Notes: generated by a model not told the origin, from the sequence alone. A DNA stretch of 52,510 nt from CAYLZN01 sp964387935 (GCA_964387935.1 CAYLZN010000005.1:1-52510), one strand, 5' to 3'. Shown: positions 15,417 to 23,228, counted from the stretch's first letter. Numbers and translations: made by a program.

Positions 15417-16073
15417 CTACTTTAGCGGCCTGCGTGGCGCAAATGGTACCGTGGACTTTGCGATGCGTTCACCCTCGGCCGGTTCGAACAGGTCCCAGGG
15501 CGGCTCCCCTACACGGATGTTGAATTTTCTGTTCGTGCTGCATTTCGCTTCGGCCCTCGAATCGGTCGAGCAGGTCGTGTTCACGACCGCGTAGTAGCCG
15601 AGGGCAGGCGCAAGGAGAGAGTATCCGTTTGGCCCGTTCTTCTTGCGAAGGAGTTCGAGGCCATCGACCGACTCGGAAACAGGCGTCATCAAGGCGAGCG
15701 ACTTTTCATCTGGGTGCCAAGGCGGGAGCTGTGGACCCTCCAGGGGATACGAAATCCAGCCCCCGTCCCTGGCCGCCCACATATATGAGGTTCGATTGGC
15801 GTGATTGTTGATGTAAATCACGGTCGGCGCGTCCAGCGCCGGTCCCGTTTCCGACCTCGTCGATCCATCGCCACGGCGATAGAACCGGCCCAGGATGATC
15901 TGTCCTGTCTCCGTCGTGATTTCCGTCTGGGCGCTGAACGGCACGAACGTCTCGGCGGGCTGGGAGCGGTCCGAGGCCTGTCGCGAGGCGGATCGAGCGT
16001 GCATGGCCCCCCCGGCGATGAGCAAAGGTCCGACGAGGAGGTATGCGTAGCGAAGCAAGTTCTTCGACTTCAT
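15417..16073 (-). CDS. Exported protein of unknown function
   Basis: The ATG at 16073 (MKSKNLLRYAYLLVG) is preferred; it lies 1 bp after the stop of the upstream Cys-rich gene. The 218-residue product has a signal peptide (about 1-28) and a mature domain without recognised motifs: FVPFSAQTEITTETGQIILGRFYRRGDGS..., VIYINNHANRTSYMW, and a C-terminal pair of cysteines (TTCSTDSRAEAKCST) that may form a disulfide. I do not recognise a family. Codon use is less GC-biased than elsewhere. The tight spacing says it is made together with the 16-cysteine protein. Confidence 0.75.
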   Translation of the reverse strand: MKSKNLLRYAYLLVGPLLIAGGAMHARSASRQASDRSQPAETFVPFSAQTEITTETGQIILGRFYRRGDGSTRSETGPALDAPTVIYINNHANRTSYMWAARDGGWISYPLEGPQLPPWHPDEKSLALMTPVSESVDGLELLRKKNGPNGYSLLAPALGYYAVVNTTCSTDSRAEAKCSTNRKFNIRVGEPPWDLFEPAEGERIAKSTVPFAPRRPLK

Positions 16074-16074
16074 C

Positions 16075-16401
16075 TCAGCCCCCACAGTCCGGATGCGGCC
16101 CGCATGCGCAGTTGCATTGCCTCACGAAGTTGAAGTCGCACGGCACGCAGCCGGTCACACCGTCTTGCTTATGCACGCATATGCCCTCGACACACATGGT
16201 GCAGCAGTCTTCAGTGCAGCAGACGATCTCGTAGGGCTCCTGCCACTCGATCTCGATGCCACACCATCCGCAGTCTTCCTTCTCGGTGTGGCATTCGACG
16301 AACTCACAGCCCCCAACAGGATGCGACGACCCCCAGGCAGCAAGGAAGAAGAGAGCGCACAGGTACGTGACGTAGCACACCCGCTTGGCGCTCTTGGCCA
16401 T
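16075..16401 (-). CDS. Small secreted protein with 16 cysteines
   Basis: The ATG at 16401 follows GAGGTG and begins a clean signal peptide (MAKSAKRVCYVTYLCALFFLAAWG). The mature part is about 84 residues with 16 Cys in clustered pairs: DCGWC, VCCTEDCCTMC, GCVPCDF, QCNCACG. This density suggests a disulfide-stabilised extracellular protein or a metal-binding one; no known family comes to mind. It is first in a two-gene unit with the exported protein downstream, and a near-consensus promoter is upstream. It may be an acquired gene, given the local base composition. Confidence 0.75.
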   Translation of the reverse strand: MAKSAKRVCYVTYLCALFFLAAWGSSHPVGGCEFVECHTEKEDCGWCGIEIEWQEPYEIVCCTEDCCTMCVEGICVHKQDGVTGCVPCDFNFVRQCNCACGPHPDCGG

Positions 16402-16489
16402 GAACACCTCGCGGATAGAGACAGAGGCTCGGGCCAGAAGATCCAGGTTCGCGCGGGGACTCAAACCTCACTGAAAGGGGCAAATACGA

Positions 16490-16516
16490 ATTATCACGAA
16501 TGTCTGATCCTGTCAA
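16490..16516 (-). promoter_or_regulatory. Near-consensus promoter for the Cys-rich protein gene
   Basis: On the minus strand a perfect TTGACA (16511-16516) is followed after 15 bp by GATAAT (16490-16495). The hexamers are unusually good for this GC-rich window, though the spacing is 2 bp short of the optimum. The gene starts about 89 bp downstream. Confidence 0.55.
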
Positions 16517-16706
16517 CTGGCTTGCGCGCCGCACCCGTTCCGTCCGACACGTCGGTCCCTGTCCAGCGACGACGACGCCGGCTGACCGTTCGTCGCGGCG
16601 GTGTCCCGCTGCTCCTCGACGACGGCCACCATCTCTCTGCACTCGCCCATCGCGGGTCGTCTTCTGCCGCGCCTCTGCAGCTCACTCGTGGGGGCGAGCG
16701 TGACAA

Positions 16707-16752
16707 CGAAGCGTGTTCGGAACGCCCGCTGCGAAACACCAGGCGCCGCCGC
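16707..16752 (+). repeat. 44-46 bp imperfect repeat, copy 2
   Basis: Same order of blocks as copy 1 at 15228-15272 and same orientation, but no glycosyltransferase remnant follows it here. Together the copies bracket the two exported-protein genes. Confidence 0.7.
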
Positions 16753-16835
16753 ACACCCGATCCTGCATACTGTGATCAGACTGATGTTGCCTTCTGGATG
16801 GGCCGCGTCGGCCCTCCAGGCGCGCACGAAGGGAA

Positions 16836-17660
16836 GTGCCGACCGTGAAGGCTGATCCCGCTGAGGAGGGCGGTGGTTGGTGGGTGCCGATCAGCGTCGC
16901 CCTGATTGCGTCGGTGGTCGTGCTCATCGCCGCGCCGGGTCCCGCCCAGGGACAACCTGACAAGCCCCCCCTCACCGATCCGCCTCAGGCGGCCAGCCGT
17001 GACTTCTGGTTCGGCGAGCCCCGCGGGTGGCTGGGCGTCCGCGGCGGCTGGCTCGTCGGTCGGGAAGGCAGCGATCTGTTCGACTTCATCCAGGAACAGT
17101 TGACGATCGACAGCGGGGACCTCAACGCGCCGACCATCGCGCTCGACCTCGGGATCACCCTCTCGTCGCGGTTCGACGTGGTGGCCGGCTTCGATCTGAG
17201 TCGCGCGAAGACGTCGTCTGAGTACCGCAAGTACGTCGACAACAACCTGCAGCCGATCGAACAGGACACGACGCTCAACCAGACCCAGTTGACGGGCAGT
17301 GTGCGTTACCTGCTGACGGCTCGCGGGCGTCGCATCAGCCGCTACGCGTGGATCCCGGCGACCTTCACCCCGTACGTCGGAGCCGGCGGTGGGATCATGT
17401 GGTATCGGTTCGAGCAGACCGGCGACTTCGTGGACTACGAGGACCTGTCGGTGTTCTACAGCAGGTTCGAAGCGAGCGGCACCTCGCCCACGGCCCACGT
17501 GTTCGGCGGGCTGGACGTCCGGGCCTTCAAGCGGCTGTTCCTCACCGTGGAGGGCCGCTTCACCTGGGCCTCGGGAGACTTGAGTGAAGACTTCGTGGAT
17601 TTCGACCCGATCGACCTCGCCGGCTTCCGGCTGTCCGGCGGGATCAGTCTCGTGTTCTGA
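16836..17660 (+). CDS. Putative outer-membrane beta-barrel protein
   Basis: The GTG at 16836 (another GTG at 16845 is possible) gives 274 residues. A membrane segment or signal (WWVPISVALIASVVVLIAAPGPAQG) is followed by alternating beta strands with aromatic girdles: GWLGVRGGWLVGREGSDLF, DVVAGFDLSRAKTS, FTPYVGAGGGIMWYRFEQ, and the typical terminal strand FRLSGGISLVF ending in Phe. This fits a small 8-10-stranded OmpA/OmpW-type barrel, but I cannot name a family. The next gene, also exported, starts 28 bp downstream and is probably in the same transcript. Confidence 0.75.
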   Translation: MPTVKADPAEEGGGWWVPISVALIASVVVLIAAPGPAQGQPDKPPLTDPPQAASRDFWFGEPRGWLGVRGGWLVGREGSDLFDFIQEQLTIDSGDLNAPTIALDLGITLSSRFDVVAGFDLSRAKTSSEYRKYVDNNLQPIEQDTTLNQTQLTGSVRYLLTARGRRISRYAWIPATFTPYVGAGGGIMWYRFEQTGDFVDYEDLSVFYSRFEASGTSPTAHVFGGLDVRAFKRLFLTVEGRFTWASGDLSEDFVDFDPIDLAGFRLSGGISLVF

Positions 17661-17688
17661 GCGCAGCCGCAGCCTGGGAGACACGTCC

Positions 17689-18909
17689 ATGCGCACCATC
17701 TTCACGCACGTGACCATGTTGGCGGCCGCCGTCTGGACCGTGGGCCTGGGAAGCGCCGTGGCCGTGGCGCAGCCGCGCGAGGTGGATCCGCGCTGGGCAC
17801 CCTGGGTGGGCTGCTGGCAGCTCGTGACGGAGAGCGACCGGCGCCCGGCCCTCGACCCGGCCGACGCGATGGCGAGTGCGGCCCGGCGGCCGGCGCGCCG
17901 TGGCGACCCGGTCGTCGTCTGCATCGCCCCCGGCGCGCAGCCCGAGGCCGTCGTCCAGTCGACGGTCGTCATCGACCAGCCCGTGCTCGAAACGACCGTC
18001 GTGGCGGATGGCATCGAGCGGCCCATCTCGGAGCCGAAGTGCAACGGCACGCAGCGCACCGAATGGTCGCGCAGCGGACAGCGGCTCTTCAGCTTTGCGC
18101 AACTGGCGTGCGACGGGCAGGCACCGCGGCAGATCTCGACGCTCTCGCTGCTGGCCACGGGACCGACCTGGCTCGACATCCAGATGGTGGATATCGGGGG
18201 GCGCCAGAGCGTCAGAGTCCGCCGCTACGAGCCCGCCTCCGATCGCGTCGCGGCGGGTGGGCGACCGCCTCGGCGAGGCGGGGGCTGGCTACTGGCTTCG
18301 TTCTGGACACTCGAGGATGTCAAGGAGGCGAGCGGCAAGGTCGCGCCCGCCGTGCTGGAGGCCGCGCTGGTCGAGACGGACTCGAAGTTCCCGCTGAACG
18401 GCAAACGACTGATCGAGCTGAGCGACGCCGGTGTGCCCGAACAGGTCATCGACCTCATGGTGGCGCTGACCTATCCCAAGCGCTTCGTGGTCGAGCGCGG
18501 CTCGAGTTCGTGGGGACCCTCGGGCGGCTTCTCTTCACCGTGGGGTTGGGACGATGCGTTTGCGATGCTGAGTCTGTACGCGCCGTTCAGCTATCGCTAC
18601 TGGGGCTACTACGATCCCTACTACAACCCTGGCTGGGGCTGGGTGATTGTCACGCCCACACCTCCCGGCGGAGGAGCTACCCCGACGCCGACCGAGGCCC
18701 GCGTGGTCGATGGGCGTGGCTACACGCGCGTGCACCCGCGACAGCCCGAGCCGACGCCCCTCGGGCGAGGCCCGTCGGGAGCCATGGGCGACGGGGGATC
18801 GTCGGGCACTTCGTCGAGCGGTTCGAGCGGCGTGTCCTCCTCCGGGTACTCGGGCGGCGGGAGCAGTGACACCGGGCGCACGGCCGTGCCGCGGCCGCCG
18901 GGAGAATAG
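17689..18909 (+). CDS. Exported protein with Gly/Ser-rich C-terminus, unknown function
   Basis: The ATG at 17689 begins a signal peptide (MRTIFTHVTMLAAAVWTVGLGSAVAVAQ). The 406-residue product has an N-terminal domain starting WAPWVGCWQL, with three cysteines, that may be a beta-barrel or lipocalin-like fold; a middle helical segment (FPLNGKRLIELSDAGVPEQVIDLMVAL); an aromatic stretch (YRYWGYYDPYYNPGWGW); and a low-complexity Ser/Gly tail. The segment around ELSDAGVPEQVIDLMV resembles a short repeat seen in other exported bacterial proteins of unknown role. It probably shares a transcript with the beta-barrel gene. Confidence 0.75.
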   Translation: MRTIFTHVTMLAAAVWTVGLGSAVAVAQPREVDPRWAPWVGCWQLVTESDRRPALDPADAMASAARRPARRGDPVVVCIAPGAQPEAVVQSTVVIDQPVLETTVVADGIERPISEPKCNGTQRTEWSRSGQRLFSFAQLACDGQAPRQISTLSLLATGPTWLDIQMVDIGGRQSVRVRRYEPASDRVAAGGRPPRRGGGWLLASFWTLEDVKEASGKVAPAVLEAALVETDSKFPLNGKRLIELSDAGVPEQVIDLMVALTYPKRFVVERGSSSWGPSGGFSSPWGWDDAFAMLSLYAPFSYRYWGYYDPYYNPGWGWVIVTPTPPGGGATPTPTEARVVDGRGYTRVHPRQPEPTPLGRGPSGAMGDGGSSGTSSSGSSGVSSSGYSGGGSSDTGRTAVPRPPGE

Positions 18910-18913
18910 GGGG

Positions 18914-18972
18914 GCGTACGGCGTACGGCGTACGACGTACGGCTGGCGTACGGTCGGGATGCGGCGTACGGC
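18914..18972. repeat. Heptamer array (GTACGGC), about 6 degenerate copies
   Basis: Copies of GTACGGC, some with one base changed and with small spacers, directly follow the exported-protein stop codon. This array reads the same way as the gene it follows. Confidence 0.8.
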
Positions 18973-18974
18973 CA

Positions 18975-19016
18975 GACCGAGAACCGAAAACCGAGAACCG
19001 AAGACCGAAAACCGCT
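18975..19016. repeat. Degenerate hexamer array (GAACCGAAAACC-type)
   Basis: ACCGAGAACCGAAAACCGAG and its variants repeat about three times with a 12-13 bp period, immediately after the heptamer array. It is noncoding and its AAAA runs are unusual for this genome. Confidence 0.7.
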
Positions 19017-19026
19017 ACCATGTGCA

Positions 19027-19049
19027 GGCCCGGCGACTGTTGCCGGGCC
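19027..19049 (+). promoter_or_regulatory. Perfect hairpin in the 5' leader of the permease gene
   Basis: GGCCCGGC (19027-19034), a 7-nt loop and GCCGGGCC (19042-19049) form an 8 bp GC stem ending 12 bp before the ATG at 19062. It could block ribosome access or act as an attenuator. The same octamer pair occurs at the end of the gene. Confidence 0.55.
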
Positions 19050-19061
19050 TCGTGATAGCGG

Positions 19062-19958
19062 ATGACCTCTGCCGGGCTGTTCGAACTTGCGGTGCACGCG
19101 TTCTGGGACACGGTGCCCATGGTGCCGGTCCTGGTCGTGCTGTACACGGCGCTCGAGTTCCTGTCGCACTACGAAGGGTCGCGTCTCCTGACGCGTGCCA
19201 CGCTGCCCCGTGCCTTCGGGCCGGTGGCCGGCGTGCTGCTCGGCGTCATTCCGCAGTGCGGGATGTCCGTGTTCCTGACGTCCCTGTTCCTGGCGGGGCG
19301 CGTCACGACCGGCACCCTGGTCGCCACCTACATCGCCACGTCCGATGAAGCCATTCCGGTGCTCCTCGCGCATGGAAACCAGCTCCGGACCGTGGGACTC
19401 ATCCTCGGCATCAAGCTGCTCGCCGGCGTCCTGTCGGGTTGGGTGATTGACGCGGTCGTGCCGGGACTTCCGGCGCCCGTTCTGGCCACGGCCGGTACCG
19501 CGAGCGCGGCCGCGCCGAGGATTCAGGCGCACGTGGAGACCGAGATGCATCACGCGCCATGGACGCTGGCGGTCCGCCATGGCGTGCGGCGCACGCTCGA
19601 GATCTTCGGCTGGGTCTATCTGATCACGCTGGCCTTCGGCCTGGCCATTCACGTGCTGGGAGTCGAGGCCGTGACAGGGGCCGCGAGGCGACATCCCTGG
19701 CTGGAACTGCTGGGCGTGACGTTCTTCGGTTTGATCCCCAACTGCTCCGCCTCGATCGCGATCGCGGAGGGCTACCTGCGCGGCATCCTGTCGTTTGGCG
19801 CGACGATGGGCGGCCTGTGTGCCGGAGCGGGGTACGGACCGATTCTGCTCTTCCGCCGGGGCGTTCTGAGAACGGCCGTGCGGCTGCTGCTGTTGTGCGT
19901 CGTCTGCTCCCTGCTCACGGGGATCGTCGTCGGGTTGGTGGGGGTTGGCCGGGCCTGA
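19062..19958 (+). CDS. ArsP_2-type 10-TM permease (putative metal exporter)
   Basis: The 298-residue membrane protein has about ten helices and two internal motif blocks typical of the putative manganese/heavy-metal exporters in the ArsP_2 family: GVIPQCGMSVFLTSLFLAGRVTTGTLVATYIATSDEAIPV and, in the second half, GLIPNCSASIAIAEGYLRG. The paired PQCG/PNCS loops probably line the transport path. A His-containing linker (HVETEMHHAP) joins the halves. Substrate (Mn2+ or another ion) is inference from the family. The gene stands alone between repeats; its stop codon is inside a terminator-like hairpin. Confidence 0.82.
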   Translation: MTSAGLFELAVHAFWDTVPMVPVLVVLYTALEFLSHYEGSRLLTRATLPRAFGPVAGVLLGVIPQCGMSVFLTSLFLAGRVTTGTLVATYIATSDEAIPVLLAHGNQLRTVGLILGIKLLAGVLSGWVIDAVVPGLPAPVLATAGTASAAAPRIQAHVETEMHHAPWTLAVRHGVRRTLEIFGWVYLITLAFGLAIHVLGVEAVTGAARRHPWLELLGVTFFGLIPNCSASIAIAEGYLRGILSFGATMGGLCAGAGYGPILLFRRGVLRTAVRLLLLCVVCSLLTGIVVGLVGVGRA

Positions 19959-19969
19959 AAGGCCCGGCC
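19947..19969 (+). terminator. Hairpin at the end of the permease gene
   Basis: GGCCGGGCC (19947-19955), loop TGAAA, GGCCCGGCC (19961-19969): a perfect 9 bp stem whose loop contains the stop codon TGA. There is no T-run, so it may act as an mRNA-stabilising or Rho-linked end rather than a classic terminator. Confidence 0.6.
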
Positions 19970-19995
19970 CTCCGAATGAAGGCCCGGCCCTCCGA
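19959..19995 (+). repeat. 17 bp direct repeat, two exact copies
   Basis: AAGGCCCGGCCCTCCGA occurs at 19959-19975 and 19979-19995, separated by three bases. The first copy supplies the right arm of the hairpin. Confidence 0.8.
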
Positions 19996-19996
19996 G

Positions 19997-20055
19997 CCGT
20001 ACGCCGCCGTAAGCCGTACGCCGCCGTACGTCGTACGCCGTACGCCGTACGCCGC
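19997..20055. repeat. Heptamer array (GCCGTAC, reverse of GTACGGC)
   Basis: About six copies of GCCGTAC with small interruptions run up to the flotillin stop codon on the other strand. Relative to the 18.9 kb array it is inverted, so the two bracket the permease gene. Confidence 0.8.
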
Positions 20056-20058
20056 TTT

Positions 20059-21504
20059 TCACTCCTCCTTCGCCATGGCCTCCCGCAACGCGGGGATGGA
20101 AGCCATCAGCTTCTTCAGGTCCACGCCGGAGAGCGATTCGACCACGGCCGGCAGCTCCGCCACGATCTTCGCCACGTCACCGGTGAGGCGCGAGGCGCCG
20201 GTTGAATCTCCGCCGGTGGACACGAGCGTGATGCTCTCGGTCTTCGACAGCGGCTCGGCGACCGCCCTGGCCAGTTCCGGCAGCGCGGTGAACAGCAACT
20301 GCAGGACCGCAGCCTGGTTGTACTCCTTCCAGGACTCGGCTTTCTTGCGCATGGCCTCGGCCTCGGCGGACCCCTTGAGCGCGACGATGTCCGCCTCGCT
20401 CGTCCCCTTCGCCTTGATCACGTCGGCGTCGGCGAGCCCCTTCTGCCGGGCGGCTTCGGCCTGACCTCTGGCCTCCTGCTCGTACTTGGCCCGCTGCGCC
20501 GCGGCCTCGGTCTCGATGCGATAGCGCTCGGCATCGGCCTGCCGCTTCACGGTGGCTTCGAGCTCGCGCTCACGGCGCTGGATCTCCTTCTCCTGGACGA
20601 CGATCTGCTGCTCCTTCTCGACGATGGCGATCTGGATCTCCTCCTTCTTGAGCGCCTGCGAGGTGCGGTTCTTCTGGACGTCGTACGCGAGGTCGGCGTC
20701 GGCGCGCTTCAGGTTGACCGCGGCGTCGAAGTCCGCCTTCTTCATCTGGAAATCGCGCTGCGCTTCCGCGATCCGCGTGTCGGCTTCGAACTTCGCGATG
20801 TCGCCCGCCTGACGGGCCTGAGCCGATCGGATGGTCGCGTCGCGGTCCGCGTCCGCCTGGGCGATGACGGCATCGCGCTTGATTTCGGCGATGCGCGGTC
20901 GTCCGAGCGCGTCCAGGTACCCGTGACTGTCGCGAATGTCCTTCAGGGTGAACGACACGATCTGCAGGCCCATGTTAGCGAGGTCCGACACCGCGACCTC
21001 CTGCACGGAGCCGGCGAACTGGTCACGGTTGCGGTAGATCTCCTCGACGGTCAGCGTGCCGATGATGGCGCGGAGATGGCCCTCCACCGTCTGCAGCGCC
21101 ACCTCCTTGATCTGCTCGACGGTCTTCCCGAGGAACTGCTCGGCGGCCGTCCGGATCGAGGCCTCGTCGCCGCGGATCTTCACCTGCGCCACGCCGTCGA
21201 CGACGATGGGCACGCCGGGCTTGGTGTAGACCTCCGGCGTCGTGATGTCGAGGGTCATCACCTCGAGCGACAGGATGTCCACGCGTTCCAGCAGCGGAAA
21301 GATGAAGGCGCCGCCGCCCTTCTTGATGCGGAAGCCGGTGGTTTCGAGGTTCCCGTCCTCGCGCCGCAGCTTGTGCTTGCGGCCGGAAATCACCATGACC
21401 TGGTTCGGGCCGACCTTGCGGTACCGCTGGGCGACGGCCAGCAGGAGAATGAAGAAGGCGAAGACGACAACGGGGACGACGAAAACCACGAGCGAGGCCG
21501 ACAT
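20059..21504 (-). CDS. Flotillin-like SPFH-domain protein
   Basis: The 481-residue protein starts at an ATG after GAGGAGGG. An N-terminal membrane segment (residues 5-27) is followed by an SPFH domain (about 30-215) and a long coiled coil rich in EAxA-type repeats (about 215-420), ending in a helical tail. This is the architecture of bacterial flotillins (FloA/YuaG/YqiK), which oligomerise on the inner membrane and organise microdomains. The KVGPNQVMVISGRK start of the SPFH domain is typical of the YqiK-like group. It is 21 bp downstream of an NfeD-like gene, its usual partner. Confidence 0.93.
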   Translation of the reverse strand: MSASLVVFVVPVVVFAFFILLLAVAQRYRKVGPNQVMVISGRKHKLRREDGNLETTGFRIKKGGGAFIFPLLERVDILSLEVMTLDITTPEVYTKPGVPIVVDGVAQVKIRGDEASIRTAAEQFLGKTVEQIKEVALQTVEGHLRAIIGTLTVEEIYRNRDQFAGSVQEVAVSDLANMGLQIVSFTLKDIRDSHGYLDALGRPRIAEIKRDAVIAQADADRDATIRSAQARQAGDIAKFEADTRIAEAQRDFQMKKADFDAAVNLKRADADLAYDVQKNRTSQALKKEEIQIAIVEKEQQIVVQEKEIQRRERELEATVKRQADAERYRIETEAAAQRAKYEQEARGQAEAARQKGLADADVIKAKGTSEADIVALKGSAEAEAMRKKAESWKEYNQAAVLQLLFTALPELARAVAEPLSKTESITLVSTGGDSTGASRLTGDVAKIVAELPAVVESLSGVDLKKLMASIPALREAMAKEE

Positions 21505-21525
21505 GACACCCTCCTCGGACGACGT

Positions 21526-22071
21526 TCAGGCCTGAGTCCGGACGTGCACGGTGTTGCCAGTCACCGTGTCGATGACGACGAGACTGCCCTTGGGGAGGGC
21601 ACGGTGGTCGACCGCGCGGGCCGGGGAGACCTCCCGCTGCCCCTTGACCAGGTACGAGACCTCGCCGACACCGTCGGTGGGAATCGCGGTGACGACCTCG
21701 GCGTGGCGGCCGACGATCTCGTTCATGGCGAACTCCGAGCCCGCCTGCGTCTGGCTGAAGATCAGGTCCAGGATCAGGAAGGCTGTGCCCGCGAGCCCGA
21801 GGCCGCAGGCCGTGGCGAGGCCGAGACTGCCGAGGAGCTTCCACTCCAGCAGGTAGTGCGCGATGACGCCGCCCCCGCCGAACCCGGTGACGAACGTTGC
21901 GATGACGGTGCCCGAGAGCGGATGCAGGTGGCCCGCGTCGAGGTGGCCCGACGCGTCGACGTGGATGTCCCCGCCGCCGGTGAGGTCCGAGAACCACCCC
22001 AGGGCGCCTGCGATCAGGGCGTAGGTGACGCCGACCAGCAGGAACACCAGGTACAGCAGGCCAATGCTCAT
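21526..22071 (-). CDS. NfeD/YqiJ-like membrane protein (flotillin partner)
   Basis: The 181-residue product starts at an ATG after GGAG and has three or four membrane segments (LLYLVFLLVGVTYALIAGALG; ATFVTGFGGGGVIAHYLL; SLGLATACGLGLAGTAFLILDLIF) followed by a small C-terminal OB-fold (about 120-181: GRHAEVVTAIPTDGVGEVSYLVKGQREVSPARA ... VVIDTVTGNTVHV). NfeD proteins are encoded next to flotillins and are thought to help place them in membrane domains. A His-rich loop (HVDASGHLDAGHLHP) lies between helices 1 and 2. It is upstream of and probably co-transcribed with flotillin. Confidence 0.85.
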   Translation of the reverse strand: MSIGLLYLVFLLVGVTYALIAGALGWFSDLTGGGDIHVDASGHLDAGHLHPLSGTVIATFVTGFGGGGVIAHYLLEWKLLGSLGLATACGLGLAGTAFLILDLIFSQTQAGSEFAMNEIVGRHAEVVTAIPTDGVGEVSYLVKGQREVSPARAVDHRALPKGSLVVIDTVTGNTVHVRTQA

Positions 22072-22168
22072 GATCGCTCCTGCCCGGCCTTGCCGGCATG
22101 GCGATCACCGGCCGGGCGAGAACATCATACGGCGACAGGGCACGGCCCGGTGCGGCCCGACGTTCCGC

Positions 22169-23158
22169 CTACCACAGCGCCGCGTCAGCGAGCCGCTCCC
22201 GCGCGGCCCGCACCGTCTGGCCGACCCGTTCGGAGGCTTCGAAGAGTCGCGCCACCTGCAGGCCACCGGGCAGTTCGTGGCGCCCGACCGCGCCCAGGCC
22301 CGCCGACGCCATACAGCCGCACTGCGAACAATCGGGATTCCCACCGAACTGGCAGGGGTCGATCGTCGTCCGCAGATCGGCCGACAGGCACGTGGTCGTG
22401 CGCGCGAAGATGCAGTCCGCCGGCGAGGTGGGCGGCTCGGCGTAGACCTTCAGCAGCGCCTGTGGCAGCTGGAGCTTCGGGTAGCGGGACGCGATGGCCG
22501 CAAGCTCGGCGATGACGCGCGCCCGGTCCTCCGGCAGGAGGCGTTCGGCCGATTCTTCGCCCCGCTGCGGGGTGTAGAGGCTGAACCAGATCTGCCGCAC
22601 GTGCGGCTCCGCCGACCACTGCTCGAGGAACGCCTCGAAGTAGCCGGCACGCCGCGACTGCGGCCGCGTGATCGTGCAGTGCACGGTGACGGCGTGGCCC
22701 TGGATGTGTTTGAGGATACGCTCGTAGGTCGCCGGCGTCCGACGGGCGTCGTGTTCCGGTTGCAGGCCATCGATCGACACGCACACCTGGAGCCGTGGAA
22801 TCCCGGCCCATTGCGTCGGGATCGGTCGCACCGCGCTGGTCACGACCTGCGTGTAGATCCCCTGCGCCGCCAGCAACGGCAAGAGCGTGGTCAGCTCGCG
22901 ATGGCGCACGAGCGGCTCCCCGCCGACCAGCGACACGTGGATGGGGCGATGCCGTTCCACCACCCGGAGGATGCCATCGACGAGCGCCTCGCCCTTGAGG
23001 TCCGCCAGTTCGCGCAGCGTCGTGCCGCCGCCCAGGTGGTCGGCGCCGTAGGCATAGCAGCCCGGGCACCGCAACGGGCACTCCCGGGTGATCTCGATCG
23101 ACAGGTTCGGACGATACCCGCTGAGGATGCGACCCCAGGCGGGGAAGATGCCTTCCAT
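22169..23158 (-). CDS. Radical SAM protein
   Basis: The ATG at 23158 starts a 329-residue protein whose cluster motif CPLRCPGC (Cys27, 31, 34) is of the CxxxCxxC type that binds [4Fe-4S] and S-adenosylmethionine. HVSLVGGEPLVRHRE supplies the GGEP SAM-binding motif. A C-terminal Cys-rich segment (DPCQFGGNPDCSQCGC) could hold a second cluster, as in SPASM/Twitch proteins. The layout resembles HpnH-like and peptide-modifying enzymes, but I cannot assign the reaction. A TATACT and an inverted repeat lie upstream. The gene stands alone, 97 bp before NfeD. Confidence 0.87.
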   Translation of the reverse strand: MEGIFPAWGRILSGYRPNLSIEITRECPLRCPGCYAYGADHLGGGTTLRELADLKGEALVDGILRVVERHRPIHVSLVGGEPLVRHRELTTLLPLLAAQGIYTQVVTSAVRPIPTQWAGIPRLQVCVSIDGLQPEHDARRTPATYERILKHIQGHAVTVHCTITRPQSRRAGYFEAFLEQWSAEPHVRQIWFSLYTPQRGEESAERLLPEDRARVIAELAAIASRYPKLQLPQALLKVYAEPPTSPADCIFARTTTCLSADLRTTIDPCQFGGNPDCSQCGCMASAGLGAVGRHELPGGLQVARLFEASERVGQTVRAARERLADAALW

Positions 23159-23207
23159 GCACGCTCCGTTCGACGACTTGTGGGTTGACGCACCAAGTAT
23201 ACAGAAG

Positions 23208-23228
23208 GCCGCCGGTTGTAACGGCGGC
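23208..23228. promoter_or_regulatory. Inverted repeat between the radical SAM and PhoH genes
   Basis: GCCGCCG (23208-23214), a 7-nt spacer and CGGCGGC (23222-23228) form a perfect dyad. It lies about 10 bp upstream of a TATACT on the minus strand, where a regulator could bind. A random GC-rich dyad is possible. Confidence 0.35.

Larger units (their letters stand above)
16402..16835. other. Intergenic region without a supported gene (434 bp)
   Basis: The region contains a promoter candidate for the minus-strand Cys-rich gene and the second copy of the 44-46 bp repeat. Short open frames exist on both strands but have no start signals, family features or consistent codon use. Confidence 0.6.

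Noticed and set aside
16513..16827. 104-codon frame in the gap before the beta-barrel gene
   Set aside because: No ribosome site, no recognisable fold and it overlaps the promoter region of the Cys-rich gene.
14389..16835. Possible integron cassette array (small genes, same strand, repeats)
   Set aside because: No integrase, and the 44-46 bp repeats lack the inverted core sites (GTTRRRY/RYYYAAC) expected of attC.
18914..20055. Possible CRISPR array
   Set aside because: Units are 7 bp, directly adjacent and without unique spacers; no cas genes.
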